DNA from: Prevotella sp. UBA1378
Lineage (GTDB): Bacteria > Bacteroidota > Bacteroidia > Bacteroidales > Bacteroidaceae
Direction: 5' to 3'
Length of the DNA stretch: 20,524 nucleotides
NCBI GenBank assembly: GCA_002305505.1
Contig: DBRC01000051.1
Coordinates: 1 to 20,524 of the forward strand
The first letter of the stretch is position 1. Each line of letters begins with the position of its first letter. The notes beneath the pieces are model-generated. The model made no database searches. It was not told the DNA's origin and saw only the letters and a list, made by a program, of their open reading frames with translations. A program made the position numbers and the translations under genes. Shown here piece by piece: positions 7,371 through 14,586 of the stretch.

Positions 7371-8147
7371 ATGATTAAATGTTTAGCAATCGATGACGAG
7401 CCGCTGGCTCTGCAGCAGGTGGCTGCATACATCAAGAAGATCCCGTTCCTCGAACTGGCGGGAGAATGCCAAAGCGCAATCGAGGCAAAGCGGTTTTTAG
7501 AAAACGACACGGTAGATGCCATCTTCTGCGACATCAACATGCCCGACCTCAACGGCATGGACTTCGTACGCTCGCTGGCTGCACCGCCTATCATCGTATT
7601 CACCACGGCCTACTCCGAATATGCCGTCGAGGGATATAAGGTGGATGCCATCGACTATCTGCTCAAGCCCTTCGGACTGGACGACTTTAAGCGGGCGGCC
7701 AACAAAATCAAAGAACGGATAGACATGGAACGCTTGGCATATAGCCCGCAAAGTGCGCAGGGACAGGAGCAGCAAAACACAGCGACGGCTCTGCTGCCTC
7801 CGGCAAACGGCGAACGGGACGACACCATCTTCATCAAGACGGAATACAAGGTGGTGCGCATCTCCATCAGCGACATCCGCTATATCGAGGGGATGAGCGA
7901 ATATCTACGCATCTATCTCGAAGGGATGGCGAAACCCATCATCACCTTGCTGTCGATGAAGAAAATGGAAGAGCGGCTGCCTGGCGCATTTATGCGCATC
8001 CACCGCTCATACATCATTAACTTGACCAAAATACAGGAGGTGAACAAGAACCGTGTCATCATGGATGCAAACACTTACCTTCCCATCGGCGACATGTACA
8101 AAGAAGAATTCAATAAATTCCTCAGCACTAAATTCCTTGGGAAATAA
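7371..8147 (+). CDS. LytTR-family response regulator
   Basis: 258 aa. The receiver domain spans residues 1-118: acidic pair Asp8-Asp9, phosphoacceptor Asp54 in CDINMPDLNG, Thr78/Thr79 in VFTTAYSEYAVEGY, and Lys99 in YLLKPFG. A Gln/Ala-rich linker (about 119-150) leads to a LytTR DNA-binding domain (about 152-256) with the typical IFIKTEYKVVRI entry, IRYIEGMSEYLRIY and FMRIHRSYIINL. Family members bind paired direct repeats upstream of target genes, often for surface or exopolysaccharide functions. It is the cognate partner of the kinase just upstream. Its stop codon (8145-8147) sits inside the 8-bp duplication flanking the MITE-like element, so the insertion apparently occurred at the 3' end and left the protein intact. 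Confidence 0.95.
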   Translation: MIKCLAIDDEPLALQQVAAYIKKIPFLELAGECQSAIEAKRFLENDTVDAIFCDINMPDLNGMDFVRSLAAPPIIVFTTAYSEYAVEGYKVDAIDYLLKPFGLDDFKRAANKIKERIDMERLAYSPQSAQGQEQQNTATALLPPANGERDDTIFIKTEYKVVRISISDIRYIEGMSEYLRIYLEGMAKPIITLLSMKKMEERLPGAFMRIHRSYIINLTKIQEVNKNRVIMDANTYLPIGDMYKEEFNKFLSTKFLGK

Positions 8148-8148
8148 G
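8141..8148. repeat. 8-bp target-site duplication, left copy (GAAATAAG)
   Basis: GAAATAAG directly abuts the left end of the palindromic element and is repeated exactly at 8411-8418 directly after its right end. With the following bases the match extends to 14 of 15 (8141-8155 against 8411-8425). The left copy carries the TAA stop of the response regulator. Confidence 0.7.
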
Positions 8149-8410
8149 GGCGCACCCGCATAACCCTGTGTTTGGTAAGCAGAGGCAAAGTGGTAACTAA
8201 CGGATTGAAATCGTACAAGCATCTTGTAGCAGAACTACAAGCACTTTGTAGCAGGACTACAAGCACCTTGTAGCCCGATTACAAGCACCTGGTAACAAGC
8301 GTACAAGATGCTTGTACGATTTGGATAAAATGCAAGTTCAACCGTAAACCCGCGGACACGGGTTACCACCTTGCCCCTGCTTACCAAACACGGGGTTATG
8401 CAGGTGCGCC
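8149..8410. mobile_element. MITE-like non-autonomous element, 262 bp, with 49-bp terminal inverted repeats
   Basis: The arms 8149-8197 and 8362-8410 are inverted repeats with 45 of 49 positions matching, beginning GGCGCACC and ending GGTGCGCC. Identical 8-bp direct repeats GAAATAAG flank the ends (8141-8148, 8411-8418), as expected for transposition with target duplication. Inside is a second, perfect 21-bp inverted repeat (8208-8228 with 8302-8322) and a tandem 22-bp array. There is no reading frame for a transposase, so mobility would have to be supplied in trans. An 8-bp duplication is compatible with several IS families (for example IS66 or IS1595); assignment is not possible by eye. The alternative is a REP-like intergenic palindrome with chance flanks. 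Confidence 0.62.
8214..8316. repeat. Five 15-bp palindromes (TACAAG-N3-CTTGTA type) at exact 22-bp spacing
   Basis: Copies begin at 8214, 8236, 8258, 8280 and 8302. Copies 1, 3 and 5 are perfect TACAAG-N3-CTTGTA palindromes with centres CAT, CAC and ATG; copy 2 (TTTGTA) and copy 4 (CTGGTA) have one changed base in the right half. The whole 22-bp unit is repeated, not just the palindrome. Spacing of about two helical turns would put all sites on one DNA face, as in operator or iteron arrays. Confidence 0.88.
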
Positions 8411-8495
8411 GAAATAAGGGGGCACTTTGCCGTTATCCTCTCTTTACAAAGACAGGAAAGACAATACAACAACAAAAATAAAATAAAAATATTAT

Positions 8496-8532
8496 AAAAA
8501 TCGGAACAGCCTATTGCGGTTTCGATTTTTTT
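8496..8532 (+). terminator. Intrinsic terminator-like hairpin ahead of aldA
   Basis: Arms 8496-8507 and 8519-8530 pair over 12 bp with one G-U wobble, around an 11-nt loop, and run into a stretch of seven T (8526-8532). It would end transcripts coming from the regulator operon. The -33 TTG of the aldA promoter lies in the loop, so terminator and promoter overlap. The stem is AT-rich and modest in strength. Confidence 0.5.
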
Positions 8533-8543
8533 CCTTATTTTTG
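8514..8543 (+). promoter_or_regulatory. Bacteroidetes promoter of aldA
   Basis: TTG at 8514-8516, a 19-bp gap and TATTTTTG at 8536-8543 fit the TTG-N19-21-TAnnTTTG consensus. Initiation near 8550 would leave a leader of about 39 nt, so aldA is transcribed separately from the two-component operon. Confidence 0.7.
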
Positions 8544-8588
8544 CTCTCGTCAATAGACTGATAAGTATCTACCTAAAACAATAAGATT

Positions 8589-10031
8589 ATGAAGGATTTA
8601 AAAATGTACATCAACGGCCGCTTCTGCGAAAGCCGTTCAGGGAAATGGATCGACGTATTGAACCCCTCGACCGAGGAAATCATCAGCCGGCAGCCTGATG
8701 GCACCATCGAAGATGTAAACGAGGCCCTTGATGCGGCAAAAGCCGCACAGAAAGCATGGGGGAAGACTCCGGCCATACAGCGCGCAGCTTATCTGAACAA
8801 ACTGGCCGACGGCATCCGCAAACGCCGCGGGGAGTTTATCGACATCATCATGCGCGAACAAGGTAAAACCTTGGCATGGGCTACCATCGAGGTTGACGTA
8901 ACTGCCGACTATTTCGACTATATGGCAACGTTCGCCCGCCACATAGAAGGAGAAATCATCCCAAGCGACCGCCCCAACGAAACCATCCTGCTCACCAAGA
9001 AACCCATTGGTGTCGTGGCTGGTATCCTGCCTTGGAACTTCCCCTTCTTCCTCATCGCCCGCAAGGCCGGGGCTGCCTTGATTGCGGGATGCACCATCGT
9101 CATCAAACCGTCGCAGATTACACCGGAGAACTGTACCACTTTCGGCGAAATCGTAGCCGAGAGCGGACTGCCGGCAGGCGTCATCAACATCGTGACCGGC
9201 CGGGGCAGCGTCATTGGCAACGAGATGGCCGGCTCGCCTAAAATAGATATCGTCAGTGTCACGGGCTCTGTCTCTGCCGGCGAGAGCATCATGGCTGCCG
9301 CATCGAAGAACATCACCAAGGTATCACTCGAACTGGGCGGAAAAGCACCCGCTATCGTCTGCGCAGATGCCGACCTTGAAAAGACGGCACAATGGATTGT
9401 CGACAGCCGCATCGGCAACAACGGCCAGATTTGCAACAACGCCGAACGTGTTTACGTGCAGAAAGAAGTGAAGAAGGAGTTTACCGATATTCTTGTGAAG
9501 AAAATGGCAGCCGTGAAAGTGGGCGATGTATGCAAAGACCACACGGTAGACATGGGGCCGCTGGTGGAAGCACGCGCACTGGAGAGCGTCATGGCCAAGG
9601 TGGACAATGCCATTAAACAAGGAGCCGAATTGCTCTGCGGCGGCCACCGCGTCGGCGACAAGGGCTACTTCTATGCAGCCACCGTGCTCGACAACTGCAC
9701 GCAGGAGATGGACATCATCCACGAGGAGACCTTCGGCCCTGTCATCCCATTGGTAGAGTTTGACACTGTCGACCAAGCCATCGAATGGGCAAACGACTGC
9801 GAATACGGCTTGGCCTCATCGGTATTCACGAAAAACATCGACACGGCTGCCAAGGTAGCACGCAACCTCGAATTCGGCGAGACCTATATCAACCGTGAGC
9901 ACTTCGAGGCCATGCAGGGATTCCACGCCGGCGTGAAGAAGAGCGGTATCGGCGGTGCCGACGGTAAGCACGGCATAGAGGAATACCTCGTTACGCACGT
10001 CACCTACCTCGATACACACTACGACGAATAA
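8589..10031 (+). CDS. aldA: NAD-dependent lactaldehyde dehydrogenase (AldA-type)
   Basis: A 480-aa cytoplasmic aldehyde dehydrogenase, close in length and sequence to Escherichia coli AldA, which oxidises L-lactaldehyde to L-lactate with NAD and also acts on glycolaldehyde. Visible landmarks are SDRPNETILL (126-135), GILPWNFPFFLIARK (145-159, Asn150), the cofactor motif IVIKPS (Lys173), TGSVSAGE (225-232), the general base Glu248 in SLELGGKAPA, the nucleophile Cys282 in NNGQICNNAERVYVQK, EETFGPV (379-385) and the AldA-like C-terminus YINREHFEAMQGFHAG followed by KKSGIGGADGKHG. Lactaldehyde arises from rhamnose and fucose catabolism, which fits the alpha-L-rhamnosidase (GH106) gene in the same window. 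It has its own promoter and a hairpin directly downstream, so it is probably monocistronic. Substrate range is inferred from homology. Confidence 0.93.
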   Translation: MKDLKMYINGRFCESRSGKWIDVLNPSTEEIISRQPDGTIEDVNEALDAAKAAQKAWGKTPAIQRAAYLNKLADGIRKRRGEFIDIIMREQGKTLAWATIEVDVTADYFDYMATFARHIEGEIIPSDRPNETILLTKKPIGVVAGILPWNFPFFLIARKAGAALIAGCTIVIKPSQITPENCTTFGEIVAESGLPAGVINIVTGRGSVIGNEMAGSPKIDIVSVTGSVSAGESIMAAASKNITKVSLELGGKAPAIVCADADLEKTAQWIVDSRIGNNGQICNNAERVYVQKEVKKEFTDILVKKMAAVKVGDVCKDHTVDMGPLVEARALESVMAKVDNAIKQGAELLCGGHRVGDKGYFYAATVLDNCTQEMDIIHEETFGPVIPLVEFDTVDQAIEWANDCEYGLASSVFTKNIDTAAKVARNLEFGETYINREHFEAMQGFHAGVKKSGIGGADGKHGIEEYLVTHVTYLDTHYDE

Positions 10032-10047
10032 ATACTGTCCGCATACC

Positions 10048-10080
10048 ATGTCGCCCGGTGCATTGCGCATCGGGCGGCAT
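10048..10080 (+). terminator. Strong hairpin after aldA
   Basis: Arms 10048-10061 and 10067-10080 pair over 14 bp with two G-U wobbles in the plus-strand RNA and a 5-nt loop, 17 nt after the aldA stop. The stem is GC-rich (CGCCCGG against CGGGCGG). There is no U-tract, which is common in this phylum. Confidence 0.6.
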
Positions 10081-10134
10081 GCGTATTACATGGAGAGGAA
10101 CGGCAGACAGCTTTTCTGCCTGCTTCCGCCCCGT

Positions 10135-10526
10135 TTACCCAAGGTACTCATCATCGCGCACTAATACTTTCTCTATCTTGCCGACATACATCGTATGGAA
10201 ATCCTTTTGGGGATAATTATCATCGACAGTATCCTTATAAAGGAATCCGCCTTCCTTGAGTTCCGAGGCATAGAGCTTTTTGCAGACAAATACCAGTTTG
10301 GCTTCGGAAAAGTAAACGGAATTATCTGCATAGACAGCACGGAGGCTGGCCTGTGCTATTTTGTCTTCGTCGCGCCCAGACACGCTGCCCAGATAAGCCA
10401 TCTGCTTCTTAAACGACTTGTCCATCACGCAGAGCGTGAAGTAATCCTCCTCATCTACAAACTTCTTTGTATAACGTGAGGGGCGCAGGTAATAAACTTC
10501 ATTTCCTTGTAGCTGATTTCTTTCAT
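10135..10526 (-). pseudogene. Flavin reductase family gene broken by an internal deletion
   Basis: The 3' part codes for a continuous stretch of about 122 residues from EVYYLRPSRYTKKFVDEEDYF through YLGSVSGRDEDKIAQA and LVFVCKKLY to KDFHTMYVGKIEKVLV. This is the C-terminal two thirds of a flavin reductase (DIM6/NTAB-like, FMN-binding split barrel) family protein, normally about 185-190 aa. The original start also survives: ATG 10526 opens MKEISYKEMKF, the family's usual N-terminus, but in another frame that stops at 10455. Roughly 55-65 codons between the two pieces are missing, and the join is not in frame. The bases at the join (10493-10503) fit both the start of the lost segment and its end, suggesting a microhomology deletion. 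The promoter upstream looks intact. A sequencing error alone could not explain the missing codons. Confidence 0.85.
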
Positions 10527-10585
10527 CTTATTCTGTGTTTATATAAATAGCGCATAGGATATCCGCCAGCCAAAGTTTGTCCCGG

Positions 10586-10617
10586 CAAATTTACGAAATT
10601 TAGATTATCCGGACAAA
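10586..10617 (-). promoter_or_regulatory. Promoter of the broken flavin reductase gene
   Basis: On the minus strand TTTG (10617-10614), a 20-bp gap and TAAATTTG (10593-10586) match the Bacteroidetes consensus exactly. Initiation near 10579 would leave a leader of about 52 nt before ATG 10526. The promoter has outlived its gene, which suggests recent decay. Confidence 0.68.
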
Positions 10618-10871
10618 TAAAATACAAAAATACACATACCCCAGACAATAAACTCTAAATTCTGGACAAACAGAAATACGCCTGCTGCCCTTGGCTTGCC
10701 TTTAGGGCTGCTGTCCCTTACGTATTTACTGCGGAACTTGATTGCTTATCCCCCGACTGGCGTAGAAATGGTTATGGCAGGGAGGGACAAGCTTTCCTGC
10801 ACCGGAGCGCGGCAAACCGACAAGCAAAAAGCATTTTTAGGGATATCCCTTTTACTTTTAGGCATTTTTCC

Positions 10872-10902
10872 TTTGCAAATCGCAAAAATAGCCATACCTT
10901 TG
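10872..10902 (+). promoter_or_regulatory. Bacteroidetes promoter of the outer-membrane barrel gene
   Basis: TTTG at 10872-10875, a 19-bp gap and TACCTTTG at 10895-10902 fit the consensus. The start codon at 10942 lies 39 nt further on, with an A-rich leader. This decides for ATG 10942 rather than the in-frame start at 10696. Confidence 0.75.
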
Positions 10903-10941
10903 CACACAAAGAAAGAGAATAATCACATAAATATCAAAAAT

Positions 10942-11595
10942 ATGAAAAGACTTATTTATGCAATGTTAAGCTTCGTACTGGCATTGCCGGCGATGGCACA
11001 GGGATACGGACGACAGTACAACGCACCCGTGCACAACCATTTCGGCAGCGAACACAATGTATATTATGGATTGAGGCTGGGTCTGGCACTGGCTACGGTC
11101 AACTCGGATGACGACATGCTCGACGGCGGAAGCATGCAGTCGGGACTGAACCTGGGGGGAATCATCGGATTCCAATTGTCGCCTCAAGCACCGGTGTTTC
11201 TCGAGTCGGGACTAATCTACACGGAGAAAGGCGGAAAAGGGACATATCAAGGCTCGAAATTCACTTACTCGCTGAACTATCTTGAAATGCCCATCGTTGT
11301 GAAATACAAGTATGAATTAGACACTGACGTGACATTACAACCATTTGCCGGAGGCTATTTGGCCATGGGCGTGGGCGGAAAAATAAAGAATTACAAAGAA
11401 AAGGCAAGCACGAGCTCGTTCTCGGAAGACTTCTTCAAGCGTTTCGACGGCGGCCTGCGGCTGGGTGTCGGACTTGAATACCAAATGCTTTACGCAGAAA
11501 TGGCATACGACCTTGGACTGGCCAATATCTGCCACAGCGATTTCGACACATCACACAACAGCTGCTTCTCCATCAACATCGGAGTAAACTTCTAA
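10942..11595 (+). CDS. Outer-membrane beta-barrel protein (porin family)
   Basis: 217 aa. The signal peptide is residues 1-19 (MKRLIYAMLSFVLALPAMA, cleaved before Gln20). The mature protein has alternating amphipathic strands typical of the small OmpA/OmpW-like barrel families of Bacteroidetes (outer membrane protein beta-barrel domain): VYYGLRLGLALATV (40-53), SGLNLGGIIGFQLS (67-80), VFLESGLIYTEKGGK (85-99), the family's characteristic YLEMPIVVKYKY (113-124), LQPFAGGYLAMGVGG (132-146), GGLRLGVGLEY (170-180) and a final strand ending in Phe (INIGVNF), the usual BAM recognition end. About eight strands are expected. It is a single gene with its own promoter, convergent with the GH operon. Substrate or function cannot be told; a structural or small-porin role is likely. 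Confidence 0.88.
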   Translation: MKRLIYAMLSFVLALPAMAQGYGRQYNAPVHNHFGSEHNVYYGLRLGLALATVNSDDDMLDGGSMQSGLNLGGIIGFQLSPQAPVFLESGLIYTEKGGKGTYQGSKFTYSLNYLEMPIVVKYKYELDTDVTLQPFAGGYLAMGVGGKIKNYKEKASTSSFSEDFFKRFDGGLRLGVGLEYQMLYAEMAYDLGLANICHSDFDTSHNSCFSINIGVNF

Positions 11596-11632
11596 AGAAA
11601 AGTAAAAGCTGCTTGTACTAAATAATATAACA

Positions 11633-11704
11633 TCAGGCGCGGATTACGCGGATTCCACGGTTTGGCTTGCATAGCCCGTGCTTATCCGCATAATCCGCGC
11701 CTGA
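11633..11704. terminator. Bidirectional hairpin between convergent transcripts
   Basis: Arms 11633-11653 and 11684-11704 are 21-bp inverted repeats with one mismatch (a G-U wobble in minus-strand RNA). The loop is 30 nt and contains a small inner stem (CACGG/CCGTG). It lies midway between the stops of the barrel gene (11595) and the GH2 gene (11725), so it can end both. Each arm carries an internal GCGGATT repeat, a motif I associate with dispersed intergenic repeats in Bacteroidales. Confidence 0.65.
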
Positions 11705-11724
11705 ATTAAATCATCCCAAGGCCG

Positions 11725-14586
11725 TTACTTCAGTTTGGGTTTCAGTTCGTCGGGCGAATCGTTGGTAAACATGCTTACCTTAGGCGAATCCTTCTCGAAG
11801 AGATTGGTGATAACTTGTGGTTCTAACGTGATAGCCGGCCGGAATTCGCTGCTCTGCATGTAGTCGAGGATTGCCTTGCGCATTTGGCGCGCTACCACGC
11901 GGTGGTCGAGGTCGGTACTGATGTCCATCGTTGTCATCATAAGCTTTCCTTTCAGCACGTTGGCCTCGACAAGCATCCCCAGTTTGCGGCTTATATGCCA
12001 CGTGTCTATCGGCTGGATTATAGGCTGATAGCCCTCCGGGAACTCCATCAGGTTCATCACCTGTGCTTGGTTCAACAACTCCCACCAGTTTAAGTTGCCC
12101 CAATTATCCGAGGGGAACTGTCCGAACAGCGGATGCCCGTTATCAACATAGGCACCTGTGGTGTGCGGCGGGCGCATCTTAAACCAACTGGTATTCCAAA
12201 ATACGGGCAGATAGGTCTGCTTGACATCGCTGCCGAGCTTCACTTTACCTGCGGCGGCGATGAGCACCCGCCCACCCTTTTGCAGCACCCTTACGGCATG
12301 CTGGTCGAGCGTATCAGTTATGTACACCTTGGTATCGGGCATCTCCAGTTTGTCGGGATATACCCAGAAGTCCCAATGATTGCTTACCACACCGCCCGTA
12401 GTGGCCGTCAACGTAAGTTTGGCAGGAGCTGCCACGCCATTGAGAGGGATGCTGACAACACCCAGTTCATTATTCTTTCCCAAAGGAATCTCGCGGGCAG
12501 GCAGCACGCCCTTAAACAGCACCGCGCTATCGGCCGACTGCACGGTATAAACGGTGGGAGTTGATTCAAATTTTCCTACATACGCGTTATACATCTCCAA
12601 GGGTACGCGCAAGGTATCCGTCAGGGTATAGACGAACCGGGGGAACCGGGCCAACAAGACCACGGGCGAACAGAACCGCCGCCAATCGGCAGACGTACAA
12701 TACCCTTTCTCTCGCCAAAACACGTTCAGCACGCCTTCAAGGGCAGTTCCCTGCCCGCTGTAGTCGTTCAAGCCCAACAACTGAAACCCGGCATAGTCGG
12801 GGGTGCGTAAGTTGCGTTCTATCTCATATTTATAGCAGAGTGTCTGTAATTTCCCGCTTGCCATCAAAAAGTTACGGGCCTGCGAAGCCATACCATTGTC
12901 ACGCAGCAGGTCGCCGAATATTTCAAAGTTGCGGGCCTTGTACACACCGGTATATTGGCTCACCTCATCCAAATCGGGGAAAGCACACCACTGCCCTTTC
13001 TCATGACTGATGTAGGGTTCCGTATTCACCTCACCCTTGAAATTGCGCGGATGCAGTACGTCCTGCGCATAATCATCCTGCGACTGCGGGGCTTTCCTGT
13101 CCCAGTCGAGGCCACGTGCACCGCCTTTCACGTGGTATTCGCTGCCCGAGTCCCATGCCCATCCTCCGCCGACACTGGCACCACAGTATATCTTCGTAGG
13201 GTCGTATTGCCGCATCGTCTTCACAAAATCGCTGCACCAGCCCACCCAGTCGCCGGCGGGTTCGTTACCGGCCGCCATCATCACGAACGACGGATGGTTG
13301 CCATACTCGTCGGCGATGGCCTTGCATTCGTCCATCAGGTACTGGTCGATGGCCATGCCGCGGCGCAGCCTTACACCGTGGTTCGGCCATGAAGGCCCTT
13401 CGGGCTGCAAGTAGATGCCCACCTTATCGGCCGCACAGAAAGCTGCTTCGGGCGGGCAATAAGAATGGAAACGGACCATATTAATGCCATACTCGCGGCA
13501 TTTGCGGAACACGCGCAGCCATGAGGCCTCGTCCGTAGGCGGATAGCCTGTTTCGGGGAAACAGCAGTTTTCCACCGTTCCGCGTATCCATATCGGGCGC
13601 CCGTTGAGATAGAGCTGCCGCCCCTGTATGGAAATCTCGCGCATACCGAACTGGCAGGTATAGATATCGTCGCCGGCATACGCCGTAAGCTGATAAAGCG
13701 CCGGTGAGAACTCGTCCCACAACTGCATATCCTTTCCGAAATCAATATAGAAAGTAAGCGTGTTGCCCAATGCCTCTTTCATATCACCCGAGAACCGCTT
13801 ATGCGGCGCTTTTCCCCCGAGTGGTTCAGCCTCGACGGTTACCCCATAGTAGCGTTGCGGCATGAAGCGCAGGCCGTCGACGTGGTTTTCCATATTTACT
13901 ACGACGCGTGCGCGGCAGTTCCTTATATCGGGATATATGCGTACGGAACGTATGTTAAGTTCGCGCGGCCTTGCCTGCAGTTCGATACGCCCCACGATAC
14001 CATTCCAGTTGCCTTGTGTCTGGTCGGTGACGCTGTGCGAATCCTGTCCCACACATACATTCTCGATACCGTTGTATACACGGATGGCTATTTCGTTCCT
14101 CTGCCCTGCTTTGATATAATCGGTCACGTCATAGCGGTGCGGTACGCTGAGCGACATTCCGTGCCCCGCTTGTTTGCCGTTGACGTAGACCGTGGTCTCG
14201 ATATGTGCCCGTTCAAGGTGCAGCATGATGCGCTGTTTCGCCCATGTGCGCGGCACGTAAATAGTACGCCGGTACCATGCTGCCCCTACATAATGCTTAT
14301 CGGGCGTGAGAAAGAACGGTAGCTTCACGTTGCCTTCCACCCGATATTTTGCCATATAGGGATTGAAGTAGTAAGACGAGTCGTACAGGCTGCCCGTCCA
14401 CGGCGTGGTCATTGTGATGTCGTTGCCCTTGCCGTTGGTAAGCATGGAGCCCGGCAACATCACGTAATCGTTATATTCAGGGGTTTCACCCATCGCAAAC
14501 TGCCATGCCCCGGACAGGTTGATTGTCTGCTGGGCACGAATGCCTATACAGTATACGGCACAAATGGCACAGATAAGTTTCTTCAT
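11725..14586 (-). CDS. Exported glycoside hydrolase family 2 enzyme
   Basis: 953 aa with a signal peptide (residues 1-18, MKKLICAICAVYCIGIRA). The order is that of GH2: an N-terminal jelly-roll sugar-binding domain (about 20-205, AAWYRRTIYVP at 102-112, VYVNGKQAGHG at 133-143), an immunoglobulin-like domain (about 208-325), and a TIM barrel opening at LYLNGRPIWIRG (325-336). The proposed acid/base is Glu442 in MMAAGNEPAGDWVGW and the proposed nucleophile is Glu529 in ISHEKGQW. A further domain follows from about 640 (residues 640-953). GH2 enzymes are exo-acting and retaining (beta-galactosidase, glucuronidase, mannosidase, arabinopyranosidase and others); the specificity cannot be read from the sequence. 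It overlaps the GH35 stop by four bases (ATGA), so the two are translationally coupled. Confidence 0.9.
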   Translation of the reverse strand: MKKLICAICAVYCIGIRAQQTINLSGAWQFAMGETPEYNDYVMLPGSMLTNGKGNDITMTTPWTGSLYDSSYYFNPYMAKYRVEGNVKLPFFLTPDKHYVGAAWYRRTIYVPRTWAKQRIMLHLERAHIETTVYVNGKQAGHGMSLSVPHRYDVTDYIKAGQRNEIAIRVYNGIENVCVGQDSHSVTDQTQGNWNGIVGRIELQARPRELNIRSVRIYPDIRNCRARVVVNMENHVDGLRFMPQRYYGVTVEAEPLGGKAPHKRFSGDMKEALGNTLTFYIDFGKDMQLWDEFSPALYQLTAYAGDDIYTCQFGMREISIQGRQLYLNGRPIWIRGTVENCCFPETGYPPTDEASWLRVFRKCREYGINMVRFHSYCPPEAAFCAADKVGIYLQPEGPSWPNHGVRLRRGMAIDQYLMDECKAIADEYGNHPSFVMMAAGNEPAGDWVGWCSDFVKTMRQYDPTKIYCGASVGGGWAWDSGSEYHVKGGARGLDWDRKAPQSQDDYAQDVLHPRNFKGEVNTEPYISHEKGQWCAFPDLDEVSQYTGVYKARNFEIFGDLLRDNGMASQARNFLMASGKLQTLCYKYEIERNLRTPDYAGFQLLGLNDYSGQGTALEGVLNVFWREKGYCTSADWRRFCSPVVLLARFPRFVYTLTDTLRVPLEMYNAYVGKFESTPTVYTVQSADSAVLFKGVLPAREIPLGKNNELGVVSIPLNGVAAPAKLTLTATTGGVVSNHWDFWVYPDKLEMPDTKVYITDTLDQHAVRVLQKGGRVLIAAAGKVKLGSDVKQTYLPVFWNTSWFKMRPPHTTGAYVDNGHPLFGQFPSDNWGNLNWWELLNQAQVMNLMEFPEGYQPIIQPIDTWHISRKLGMLVEANVLKGKLMMTTMDISTDLDHRVVARQMRKAILDYMQSSEFRPAITLEPQVITNLFEKDSPKVSMFTNDSPDELKPKLK

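Larger units (their letters stand above)
8148..8588. other. 441-bp intergenic region between the regulator and aldA
   Basis: No gene is supported here. The region holds the 262-bp palindromic element, its right-hand target duplication, a short A-rich stretch (8455-8500), a terminator-like hairpin and the aldA promoter. Confidence 0.85.
10527..10941. other. Divergent intergenic region, 415 bp
   Basis: No gene is supported. It contains the minus-strand promoter of the flavin reductase remnant (10586-10617), the plus-strand promoter of the barrel protein (10872-10902), and a perfect 12-bp palindrome AGGGATATCCCT at 10839-10850, 22 bp upstream of the latter. The frame open from 10696 into the barrel gene is not considered coding because the promoter lies inside it. 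Confidence 0.75.

Noticed and set aside
8214..8322. Regularly spaced repeats resembling a short CRISPR array
   Set aside because: The 22-bp units are contiguous, with no unique spacers and no cas genes; each unit is a palindromic site within a larger inverted repeat.
8148..8588. LytTR binding sites (paired direct repeats) in the regulator's downstream region
   Set aside because: The repeats present are palindromes at 22-bp spacing, not the spaced direct-repeat pairs typical of LytTR targets.
10135..10428. A free-standing 97-aa gene
   Set aside because: Homology to flavin reductases continues upstream of its first possible start, and the true N-terminus is found in another frame at 10526, so it is a fragment of a broken gene.
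10696..10941. N-terminal extension of the barrel protein (82 extra codons)
   Set aside because: A good promoter at 10872-10902 lies inside it, and MKRLIYAM at 10942 begins a proper signal peptide; the upstream frame has no family resemblance.
11633..11704. A second mobile element like the one at 8149-8410
   Set aside because: The inverted repeat is short and the flanking bases show no target duplication; its place between convergent stops fits a terminator better.
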